Source: Cafeteria roenbergensis | Taxonomy: Eukaryota > Sar > Bigyra > Bicosoecida > Cafeteriaceae | DNA: 64,000 bases | Direction of reading: 5' to 3' | Assembly (NCBI GenBank): GCA_008330645.1 | Contig: VLTN01000058.1 | Location: forward strand, 124,001 to 188,000 | Part shown: positions 20,566 to 30,698 of the stretch, in pieces | Layout of the letters: every line of letters starts with the position of its first letter | How positions within the stretch are numbered: position 1 is the stretch's first letter | Notes under the pieces: model-generated | Database searches by the model: none | The model's input: the letters and a program-made list of their open reading frames with translations, nothing else | What the model was told of the DNA's origin: nothing | Made by a program: the position numbers and the translations under genes

Positions 20566-22276
20566 ATGTTCAAGACCATGTACTCCGGGGCCGCCCTCGC
20601 TGGCGCGGCCGCCTTCGTGGCCACCCGCAAGGTGAGCGCGCCGCAGGCCTCGCCTGGCTCGCGGCCGACCCGCACCCTTTCGTCGGCCGCCAGCCTTCCC
20701 CTCCCTGCTGCGACGCGGGCCCGGGCGCAGCCGTTGCTGCCCCGTTCCTGTGGGCCCGCGCGGCCTTGCAGCGTCCCCGGGCCCGGGCTGCTGCAGCGGA
20801 GCTCCGCTGGTGCCGCGTGGACGCTGCCGCGCTGCCGCGGCTTTCGGCGCCTTCGCTTTGGCCGCACCTCAACATGCTTGCGGCCAACTTTGCGCCCTCC
20901 GCAAGCCAGCACGCGCCCCCAGGCAGGTGCGAGGCCGCGATCGTGCTTGGCCGCGGCGGGCCCCTGCCGGCGAGAGGCGCCCAACGGCTCCGGAGCGCGC
21001 CCTGCGAAGGCCGGAAGATCGGGGCCGCCCCTTCTCGTCCACGCGGCGAGCGGTGCATCTCGCCAGCCGCCCGAATGGCCGTCGCCGCACCCCCTCCCCT
21101 CTCGCAAGCTGCACCCGTGGCCGCGCGCGTGCCGCTGGCCAGAGCGGGGGGCGCCCGGCCCGGCCGGAGGCGCCGGAGGCCGCGGCGGAGCGTTGCGCGT
21201 CAGCGTCGTGGCGTCCGTCGTTGACATTTTCCCGTCGGCTCTGCCGCCCGCGAATCGCAATGTTCGTCCCGAGCTGGTCTGTGTTTTTCCGCCGCCCGCA
21301 GGAGAGCTCCCCCGTCCAGGCCGTGCCCACCTTCGCGGCCCCGGCCAAGTCTGGCGCCTTCTCCCGCGCCCTTGCTGCCTCGGCTGGCGGTGACGTGCAC
21401 GACGCGACCTACTACGCCAAGTGCATGGCCGGCGGCGTGCTGTCCTGCGGCCTGACCCACACGGCCATGGTGCCCCTTGACATCGTCAAGTGCCGCATGC
21501 AGACCAACCCCGAGGTGTACAAGGGCCTGATCTCCGGCTTCGGCATCATCAGCAAGGGCGGTGCCTCGGCCATGACCGTCGGCTGGCTCCCCACCCTCAT
21601 CGGCTACTCCATGCAGGGCCTGTGCAAGTTCGGCTTCTACGAGATGGGCAAGGACTTCTACTCCAGCCTTGTTGGCGAGGAGAATGCGGTCAAGTACCGC
21701 TCCCTGGTGTACGCCGCCGCTTCCGCCTCGGCCGAGTGCATCGCCGATGCCGCCCTCTGCCCCATGGAGGCCGTGAAGGTGCGCATGCAGACCTCCCTCC
21801 CCGAGGCCAAGTTCCCCACCGAGTTCGGCGCCGCCGTGAGCAAGATCCACGGCGAGGAGGGCATCCGCGGCTTCTACAAGGGCCTGACCCCGCTTTGGGG
21901 CCGCCAGATCCCTTACACCGTGGTCAAGTTCGTCGCCTTCGAGCGCGTGGTTGAGGCCTTCTACAAGAACATCTTCACCAACCCCAAGGACAGCTACGGC
22001 AAGCCCACCCAGCTCGGCATCACCTTCGCCTCCGGCTACATCGCCGGCATCTTCTGCGCCATCATCTCCCACCCCGCCGACACCATCGTGTCCAAGCTCA
22101 ACCAGAACGACTCGGCCACCATCGGCGGCATCGTCAAGGAGATGGGCATGGTCAAGCTCGCCACCAACGGCCTCATGGCCCGCATCATCATGATCGGCAC
22201 CCTCACCGGCCTCCAGTGGTGGATCTACGACAGCTTCAAGACCGCTGTTGGGCTCCAGACTTCCGGCGGCAAGTGA
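20566..22276 (+). CDS. Mitochondrial phosphate carrier (SLC25A3-like)
   Basis: Exons 20566-20631 and 21302-22276 give 346 residues; the 670-nt intron is the longest placed in the window. Exon 1 encodes MFKTMYSGAALAGAAAFVAT, a presequence-like start. Three mitochondrial-carrier repeats follow, marked by PLDIVKCRMQ, PMEAVKVRMQ and HPADTIVSKLN. MAGGVLSCGLTHTAMVPLD and the missing Arg in the third repeat motif are typical of the phosphate carrier rather than of other SLC25 members. It imports phosphate with protons across the inner membrane for ATP synthesis. Third codon positions in exon 2 are almost all C or G, and Lys/Ile/Phe use single codons. That is the strongest codon bias in the window and fits high expression. 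Confidence 0.93.
20632..21301 (+). other. Longest intron (phosphate carrier)
   Basis: 670 nt with GTGAGC and CCGCAG ends, placed right after the presequence-like first exon. Such a position is common for introns that enhance expression, but no element was recognised inside it. Confidence 0.7.
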
Positions 22277-22709
22277 GTAGGCACCCCGCCCTACTGATCA
22301 CTGCCTGGCTTCCGACCAGTTGCTCGCAGCTCGACGAGCAGCGGACTTGGCTGGACCCGTCACGCACTCGCGCGTGCTGGCTCGCGACTCGTGCTGTCGC
22401 CGCCCCACACACTATGCCGACCAAGGCAACACCCCCCTGCTCTGCTCCCTCGTTGCGAGCCGGCCGCTACTTCGCGCGGCCGCGATGCGGCGTGCGGGGC
22501 GAGCTGAATTGTGGAGCGGCTTCGGCCGTTGCGTTGCTCATCGAGATCGAGCGACGCGCATGGCTGAGTGTCTTGGCGCAGAGCCTGCGGCAGCGTGGCT
22601 GCGTGCAGGTCCAATCGAAGCTCTTGCCGAGCACTCTCTTTGCGAGACGCCCGGGCTCACGCACTGCTCAACTCACTGCTTCCTGCACAAGGCACCCCCC
22701 TCAACGACT
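22277..22709. other. Convergent intergenic region, no gene seen
   Basis: 433 bp between the 3' ends of the phosphate carrier (+) and the leucine-rich-repeat gene (-). Less GC-biased than the flanking exons; no supported feature. Confidence 0.55.
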
Positions 22710-23745
22710 TCAAACAAACGACGAGCACTGCCTGCCGGCGACGGGCGGCCCGTCGCCGCTGCCCTCGCTGGCGGCGCCGTCGTCGAGGTCCTCCTCGTCG
22801 GCCCGCCCAGTCGCGATGGGAGACATGTCGAACGGCCAGGCAAGCGGTTCCCACCGGTCCAACCCCTCTGCAGCCGCGTGCGCCTGCTGCCGCCTCAGGC
22901 ACTCGTCCGCAAGCGCCGCCATGGCCGCACGGGGCGCACCTCTGGCGCGATGCACTTCGATTAGACACGCCGCGCCCCCCGCTGGCGCATCGCGCAGCGC
23001 GTGCGTCAGCTCCGCGACGCCCCCTGACTCCAGCGAGCACCCGCTCAACCGCAGGATACGCAACGCCCCTCCCGCCCGCACGGCGTGGGCCAGGCTGGCG
23101 GCGCCAGAGTCCTTGACGGGATTGAACTGAAGGTCCAGCTCCTGCAGAGCCGTCGGCGCCGCCTTGCCGCCGCCGCCCCTGATAGCCCGTGCAATGGCGG
23201 CAGCACCGCCAGCCTTGAAGTCGTTCTTCGCGAGGCGGAGGCCCCTGAGAGCAGGGGCACCGGCGACAATGGCCGCCACGCTGTCGCTGCAGTGCTCAGT
23301 CAGCCCGGTGGTGGACAGGTCCAGCAGGGCGAGGCTCGGGTGGCCGCGGCAGGCGGCCACCAGGTCAGCCATGCCGAGAGCTCCGAACTTGTTTCGTGCC
23401 AGCGACAGGGCCGTGATGGAGCTGTTGCCTCGCAAGGCCGCGAATAGGGACCTCGCGCCGCCGGCCTTGATTCCGTCGAGCGTCAGGTCAAGGACGCGGA
23501 GGGACGTCAGCCCAGCTCCCGCGTCCAACACCATTGCGCCCACGGACGCGGCGCCCGCGTCGGCAAGCTCGCAGCCATCCAAATAGAGTGCCTCCAGGCT
23601 GCCGGCGGCAGAGCTCGAGAGGAATGGCTCCAGAGCACGAACGCCGGCCACCGAGAGAGGGTTTGCGGACAGCCTCAAGGATGTCAGGGGCGGAGCTGCG
23701 CCTGAGGCGGAGCCTGCGGTCGCGCCCGACGCCGCTGCTGCGGAT

Positions 23746-23786
<41 letters not shown>

Positions 23787-25012
23787 AGCTGCCGCACTGG
23801 CAGAGTCCGCTGCGCACACGAGCGCGGCGGCTAGGGTGGCCGCAGCGGTGTAGTTGAGGCCGGAGGACGCCACGTCGAGCGAGGCGAGGCGGGTGCAGTG
23901 GGAGAGCGCGGGGAGAACCGCACCGGTGCCAGCGTTCGAGGAGAGGTCGAGCGCTTGCAAGGTTGCTCTGCGGCAACGCAAGGGGTGCGGCGGCAGAGGA
24001 GCGAGGGAAGGGGGGAGTGAGCAGTGCTGGCAGGCCGGCGGGCGGGCGGGGGGCGGGCCAGCGGGGACGGCGCGGCCTTTGCGAGGCGGTAGCTTTGCCA
24101 GCGAAGGGCCTGCCGCGGTGCGAGGGCATGCCCACACGCACCGGCGGCGCCCCACCGGGAGCGCGCAGCTCACCCGCAAGCCTTGATGCCATCGGCAAGC
24201 GCCTTGGCGCCGTGGTTGCCAATGTCGTTCGAGCGAAGCACCAGCTCAGTGATTCCGCAAGCGGACGCCAGCAGCCGCCCCATGGACGACGCGCCAGCGT
24301 CCCCCATGCCGCAAAAGCCGAGCAAGAGCGATCTAGAGCCGCCGCACACGGCCCCTCCGGTGGGGGCGCCCCAGACCGTCGCCAGCGAAGCCGCAAGGGC
24401 TGCCGAGGCCGCCGGCGAGAGCTTGCATCCCGTCAGGTCGAGACGCTGCAGCGCCGTGAGCTTGCAGATCCCAGCAGCGAGGGCTGCTCCGTCATCAGAC
24501 GCGATGCCCGTGTTGTTCGCGAGGCACAGGCTTTGCACGCCGTCGAGCCTCGTGATGGCGCTCAGGGACGCCGGCGTGAGAATGTTGCGCGCAAGGTCTG
24601 CCGTCAGGACCGAGTCCCCCAAGCCTCCGAGCAGAAGCTTCGCACGCGCATCGCCCAGCCGGGCGCACGGCAGGTGGAGCTCCGAGGGCGCGAGCCGCGC
24701 AAGGGCCGCTCCGCTGGACGCTGCGGGCTGCTCGGCCAGCGTGGGCACTGTTGATCCGGCAGGCGTCGGGACCAGCCTGACGGCTCCCGATGCGTCCGCC
24801 ACCATCGCAGGCACCAGGGACGGGTCCATCATGGCGGCTGCCATGGCCTCGGCTGCTTCCGGCTGCCAGCCCGCGACGGGGGGGCGGAGGGGCGCAGCGT
24901 ATGCTGGAGTGGCAAGAACCTGTGCGGCACGCAAATTTCCGCTCTGCACTCTCTTGGACGCCTTGCAATTGCCCTCGGGTACCCGGCCGCAAGACATTGC
25001 CCCCGCCCACAT
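22710..25012 (-). CDS. Leucine-rich-repeat protein, ribonuclease-inhibitor type
   Basis: Exons 25012-24174 and 23967-22710 (206-nt intron, phase 2) give 698 residues from ATG 25012; ATG 24997 is an alternative. About 12 RI-type LRR units follow a Pro/Ala-rich N-terminus: LQRLDLTGCKLSPAASAALA, ITELVLRSNDIGNHGAKALA, LQALDLSSNAGTG, LTSLRLSANPLSVAGVRAL, LRVLDLTLDGIKAGGARSL, LQELDLQFNPVKDSGAASLA and others. The intron falls inside a repeat and restores it exactly. One repeat is interrupted by a 14-Ser run encoded by a GAGGAC-type hexamer repeat. The acidic C-terminus (ADEEDLDDGAASEG) is free of known domains. RI-type LRRs are protein-binding scaffolds; the partner is unknown, and no NACHT or kinase domain is attached. 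Confidence 0.82.
23744..23785 (-). repeat. GAGGAC hexanucleotide repeat encoding poly-Ser
   Basis: About seven gaggac units on the plus strand. On the coding (minus) strand they read TCC/TCG and give a 14-Ser run inside an LRR unit. A similar hexamer tract recurs in the PHD gene near 44061-44130. Confidence 0.85.
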
Positions 25013-25279
25013 ATTGCCTCGGAGGGAAAGTGTAGCCACCTCGACGTCGGCTGGGCTGGCGCGCCTGCTTGGGCGACGTGGGCGGGCTCCACGCTGGGAC
25101 GCGAGGCGCGAGAGGCCGGTTGCGAATGTGACTGGAAAACGCGTCCCGAGCAGTCAGGCGCGAGTGGTTGCGAAACTGCAAATATCGGCCAGCAAGGACG
25201 CGGCAGGGTGGCCCCACACCGTCGACACGCTCAATCCCGACCCCCAACTGTCCACACAGCAGTCCGCCTGAGAGGGCAG

Positions 25280-28200
25280 TCACTCCCCGTCGGACTCGTC
25301 GTCGGAGCGCACATCGACAGCGGCGCCGCTCAGCCCTACGACAATACCGTCCCGGCCCATCCAGGGCGGCGGGGTCACCGCCGCCGCCCGCGGCGCGCCA
25401 GCGGCTGGGCCGCCCAGGCCGCTGCTCCCCTCCTGCGAGCGGGGTTGCGCCGGCGCGGCCTGAGCAGCCCTCACTCGCCTCCCGAGCGAGCGCACCACCG
25501 CGGGCGGCGTCGTCCCGCCTCCCATGCTGTGCCTGCGCTCCACGCGGCCCGTCACCGCCCGCCGAGCGAACATTCCGGCCCCGGATGCGAGCCAGGCGGG
25601 CGTGTCCGGCACATCGTCGCCCATGTCCGAGGCGTCTGAGTCCTCATCCCGGACTGACAGGTCGAGCGAGGCAAGCAGTCCGCTCGGCGCGCGGACGGAT
25701 CGGCCTCTCTCGGCAGTCAGGTCGCGCCAGCCTCCGACCGGGCGTCTACCGGCCGGGCCTCGCGTCTCGGCGGCCCGGCCCTCCCATTGGCCTGGCGCCG
25801 CTTGCGAGGCCTGCGCCCAGGGTGCGTGCTGCCAGTCACTGGGCGCGTGCGGGGCGGCACGGCTGCTCGCAGCCTCGCCTGACGGTCCGGCGGGGCCGCC
25901 GCGGGCGGCTCCCAAGTCGGGCGGATCCGCGCCAGTCGCTCCGGCAGCATCAGCCACGGGAGCCCTCTCCGAGCCCAGGGCAGCCAGTGCGGCGCCGGCC
26001 CGCTCCCATGCCTCCAAGGCAGCCCGACTCAGCCTGCTAGCCACTCCCAGCGCGCTAGCCGAGCTCGCCGCAGCTGATTCGGATGCAGCGTCAGCACCCG
26101 CAGCTGCCGCCGCGCCGCCGCCCTCGGCCTGACCCGCACCACCACCAGTTGCGCTGGCAGCACCAGCAGGGGGACCGCTTCCCTCGAGCCCGGAGAAGAG
26201 CCATCGGCTCAGAGCATCGGAGTCCGCGCCCGCCCTTCCACCGGCCGGCGCAGCCCCCGACGCTAGGTAGCCCGTCCGCGGGAGTCCCAGCCGCTGCCAC
26301 GCGCCAAGCAGAGCCGCCCGTTCGGCAGGGTGCCCCTCGCCCTGGCCGCCTCCCGCGTCGGGCCCGGGGGGCCACGAGCCGCCAGCGTGCCCCCCGTCAC
26401 CGTGGACCCCACTGGCGATCCCAGGCTGCGGCGCGACCTCGCCTCCTCGCATTGCTGCCCAGGGGGCGGTCTCGTCGCCGCGACCGCCTGCGGCAGCGGC
26501 GGCGGCAGCGGCCTCGTGGATCGCGAAGCCGTGTGCCTCGGCCTCCCCACCCTCCCCCGCTTCAAGATCCTCATCGCTGTCGTCGGACGACATTCCTCCG
26601 CCCAGCATGACCAGCTGCCTCAGCCGAAGCAAGTCCACCCTGTGCGTAAGCAGGCGCAGCAGCGCCGCCTCCTGGTCCGCCAGTGCCTCGCCCCCTGCCA
26701 ACGCCGCCTCCTGCAGCTCTGCCAGGCGCTGCTGGATCCCCTCCACAACCGCGAACCCGTCCTCGCTCAGCCACGCAGCCGCGGCCGACAAGCCCCCTGC
26801 CGCGAACGCGAGAGGCGCCGTCCCAGCCGCCGTGGCGGCAGAGGCAGGGACCACATCAGAGGTCGGCCCAACCTGCCCGCCCACCCCGACGCCTGCCGTG
26901 GTCGAGGCTGAGACTGGCGCGTCAGCGGCCGGCGTCGTGCCAGCGGCCGGCGTGCCAGCGGCCGGCGTGCCAGCGGCCGGCGTCGTGCCAGCGGCCGGCG
27001 TGCCAGCGGCCGGCGTCGTGCCAGCGGCCGGCGTGCCAGCGGCCGGCGTCGTGCCAGCGGCCGGCGTGCCAGCGGCCGGCGCGCCAGCTGCCGCAGCCAC
27101 GGGCACCCCGTCCCGTTCAGTACTCCCCCGGGCGGCTCCGGCCGGCGCGCTCACAGGCGCTGCGCTGGGCTCGGGGGCACGCCCGGGCGTCGCTTCCCAC
27201 GCCCCTCCCCTGGTGCGCTCCGCCTGCGTGGCGAGCATGGCAAGCGCCCTCGCCTCTGCAGCCGCAAGCTGCAGCTGTTCGGCGGGCATCTGGCCACGCC
27301 ACAGGGGCAGCCATGCGTCTCCGGCCGCTGGCCGCAGCCGCCAGCGCAGCCCAAAGCGCCTGCGAGCGGGTCTGCCGTTGCCCGCCGGTGCAGCCCTGCC
27401 CGCAGCAGCGGCGGCGCTGCCGTGCGGCGAGCGGCGGGGCAGCGCTTCCATTGAGCTGGCCGGGCCCAAAGCGGGCCACCGGCCTGACGGCAACGGGTGA
27501 CTGGGCCGGGGCGCTGCGGCGTGGTCCGTCGCCGCTGCGCCCCCGAGCAGCGCCTCCCCCACAACGTCGGATACGCTCCGCCCGTGCCCAGGAGACCAGC
27601 CGAGCGCGGCGGCATGACTGGGTCTCTCTTCCCCCTGTTGCTGGCCCGGCGCTGCAGGCGGGGAGGGCTGAGCCATGCCGGGGCCAGTGGGGACGCGATC
27701 CGCGTCGCCGCCACTCCCAGCACCAGCGCCAGCACCAGCGCCAGCACTCGCTGGTGCGCTTGGCGGCGGGCCGTGCCTGTGCCGCCCGGCGCCGCCGGTC
27801 CGGCCTAACGCCCTCCTCAGGCGGATTCGCACCATGGTGGCCAGCGCCAGCCCTGCCTGAGCGGCGGCCGCGGCATCGGGCGGACACTTGGGCCGAGCAC
27901 TGGTCGAGCCGAGGCTGCTGGCGCGACTGCGAGCGGCAGAGCCAGGGGTCGACGAGCCTGCAGCCGAGAGCTCTGCCCGCCCCAGCACGACTGGGGGGGA
28001 CGACGACGCGGGGGGGCGGTGCCGGGCTGCGGCGGCCCCGGCGCGCGAGGCAGGAGGGACTGCGGCGGGAGGGCGCGGCGAGGGCTGGTCCTGCCGGGCC
28101 GGCTCTGACTTGCTGTTCCACCGTGGGCGGCGCGAGCCCTGAGCGTCCCCGACAGCGGCTGCCTCCGCCCGCGCCTGCCCGCTGGCAGGGCCTGCGGGAG

Positions 28201-29947
28201 CAGGCCTCTGTGTCGCCGCGGAGGCGTCGCTGGCATGAGACACGGCCGCTGCAAGCAGCTGCTCCAGAGACAGCCCCGCCAGGGGCCGCTCGGGCTGCGG
28301 GCAGGGCCCCGCGGGGCTCTGCACGGGGGACCTGTCGGACGTTGAGGCCGATGAGAGCCGGCGGGCGGGAGCAGGCCCGGGCGAGTCGCGGGCCGTCGGG
28401 CGAGCGTTGGGCTGGCGCGAGCTTGCGGCGGTGCCTGCAGACGCTGCGGCCGCAGGCGTGTCCCCAGCTGCAGTGCCGGCAGAGGCCTGCGGCGTGCGGG
28501 GAGGCGGCGCCCAGTGCTGCTGGGAGGCGCTGCGCTGAGGCATCCCCGTCCCACGGGCGCCAGCGCCAGCGCCAGCGCCAGCACCGGCACCGGCACCGGA
28601 TCCCGACGTGTCTGCCGTCGTCTCGTTGGGACTTCGACCTGCTGCCCAGCCTACAATGCTGGGCATGCGGTTTCGCGTCAGGGAGAGGACGACGGGGTGC
28701 GTCGCTGCGTAGGCCTGCCACTGCCGCTGCGCAAAGCGCGCCAGCGGAAACGCGAACGGCTCGCGTGCGTCGGAGCCGAAGTTTACCCGCACGGGTGCCG
28801 GCCCGTCGATGCCCACGACGGGGTGCCAGCGTCTGGCCGCGTCCACAGCCTCAAACGCGTACCCAACCATGCGGCCGTTGAGAGTGAAGAAGATACGGGC
28901 CGCGGACGAGTCGAACCCGCGGCTGTCCGTAGGCAGGCACGGAAGCGTGTCAAGTCCGCAGCCGACGACGTCGCCTGGGCCGAACGCCGGTCCGAAGGGC
29001 GAGCCGTGTCCGGACGAGTGGAACACGAAGCCATCGTCCGAGTGCCAGCCGTAGGAGTGGCGGTCCCAGCCCGGGAGGCACCCTGCCAGGACGAAGCGCC
29101 TGGTGCAGAGCCCCACCGCCACGCAGGAGGATCGGCCTGGCGTCCAGTCCCGGTGCGCGCGGCCGATGGAGACCTCGAAGTAGGCGAGCGCAGCGGGGAG
29201 GAGGCGGACGGGGGGCGCGGGGGCGCCGCCGAGCGCTGCTGCTGGGGCCCGCTGCGGCACGGTGATGACGCCGGGGAGGGTGCGGCGCAAGTGCGCCAAC
29301 CGCGCCCCGCTGCCGTTGAACACGGGAGGGAAGGGCGCGTCGGCCACCACCGCCCGCTCGCCCTCCACATCGGTCACGTGCTGCACGGCGAGGATGCGGC
29401 AGGAGGGGGAGCCGCGGGGTGCGTGCTGGGGAGATCCTCCTGCCGAAGGAGCCGGCGCGGTGGTCGCGGCGGCCTCGGCCAGCGACGACGGCGCGGCCCG
29501 CGACCGGCCCGTATGCCGCGGGGGCGCCGAGGCCTCGCCCGGGCCGAGGGCTTGGATATCAAGCTCGTCAAAGAAGTTGGGCTCCAGCTGCGACGGCCAG
29601 CGACGCGGGATGTGCTGCCAGACCTGCAGCGGGTGAAGCCCGGCCACGAGCTCCCCCAGCTCGCACGAGCCAGCGGCAAGGCGGGCCCGCTTCGCGCAGT
29701 GGCGAAGCCACAAGTCGCGGGCGCTCGCTAAACCGCACACTCGTTTCGAAACGGCCCTGCGGAGGCAACAAGGGCAGGCGCAGCGCCACCAGGTGGCCAG
29801 AACCACACTCGCAGCGCAAGCGGACCGCACGCAGCCGCCGTCGCCCAGGAACGCGCACCCAGGGCGCGCTCACCGGCACCACAGCAGCTCCACCGGCTCT
29901 AGGAAGTCCAGGACGTGCCGGATGACGTAGTCGTCGGCCTTGTCCAT
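25280..29947 (-). CDS. F-box / SPRY-domain protein with a very long disordered tail
   Basis: Exons 29947-29874 and 29756-25280 (117-nt intron) give 1,516 residues. The F-box is completed only by splicing: VIRHVLDFLEPVELLWC then AVSKRVCGLASARDLWLRHC (residues ~8-45). A SPRY/B30.2 domain spans ~150-370, with YFEVSIG, AVGLC, GCLPGWDRHSYGWHSDDGF, FGPGDVVGCGLD, IFFTLNG and WHPVVGIDG. Its motifs resemble those of RanBP9 and SSH4-like proteins. The remaining ~1,100 residues are Ala/Gly/Ser/Pro-rich and include a PAAGT(T) minisatellite. F-box proteins bring substrates to SCF ubiquitin ligases through SKP1; SPRY would bind the substrate. That role is inference from the domains. A 2.2-kb open frame on the opposite strand is a composition artefact. 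Confidence 0.85.
26930..27085 (-). repeat. Minisatellite encoding PAAGT/PAAGTT units
   Basis: Tandem gccagcggccggcgt and gccagcggccggcgtcgt units (15 and 18 bp, mixed) occur about nine times in the F-box/SPRY tail. Unit length always stays a multiple of three. Confidence 0.9.
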
Positions 29948-30698
29948 GCTCCCGGAACTCGCCCGAGGGGCACGCGTGCAGGCTTCGCGGCCCCCGGCCT
30001 CCGCAGCGCCGCTCCTGGCTCCTTTCCCCGCGCGGTCGCTGCGCAGGTCGCCTGCGAGCGCGCGAGCTGTGGCGGCCCCGGCCCTGGGCGAGGCGGACGG
30101 CCACGGGGGCGTCCGCACGCCGGCAGCACTGGCAGAGCCAGCGCGTCGCAGACACTGTCGGAAAGCCGCTTGCGGTGCACGTACCAAAAACCGCAGGCCA
30201 GCAACTCGACCGAGTTGCGTTCGCGGGCTCCCCCCCCCCCCGCTGCTCACCCCGAGGCGCCAAGCCGGCGCTCTGTCGGGCGCGGTCCTGAAGCGCTCAG
30301 CCGCGGGTTGCGGGCCGCACCTGCCACCTTGAACGCCGGCCTCTGCTCGCGGACAGTCGGGGTTGCAAACCGCTCTCTCCGGTCAGGAGCACTTGGCAGC
30401 CGCAGCCTGCTCCCAGGTGTGAGGGGACTGCCAGCGGTACAGCGCGCCTGTCCGCTGACTCCCGTGGCCTGTGCCTGAGTGCAGGCCACACCGGTGCAGG
30501 TGCCCGGACGCGCGAGGGCGAGACTGCAGTCGCGATCGCTCCGCTGCTCCTGGGGGGCGCGCGCTGCGCGAGTCGCCGTCCAGGCGCACAGCAGCCACGG
30601 GCAGGGCCGATTCGTGATAGTGCCGAGTTGCCCGGGCTCGCGGAACCCGGAGCAGGGTCCTAGGCCTCCGCGCGCCGATACTGCACCTGCCGCCTCCG
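29948..30698. other. Divergent intergenic region (F-box/SPRY gene / kinase)
   Basis: 751 bp between head-to-head start codons, with a C12 homopolymer at 30230-30241. No supported coding exon was seen; both promoters are expected here. Confidence 0.55.
30230..30241 (+). repeat. Poly-C tract (12 C)
   Basis: Twelve consecutive C in the divergent promoter region between the F-box/SPRY gene and the kinase. Confidence 0.9.

Noticed and set aside
26683-28881. 732-codon open frame on the plus strand
   Set aside because: It is antisense to the F-box/SPRY exon, is Arg/Pro/Gln-rich with no motif, and arises from GC-rich codon complementarity.
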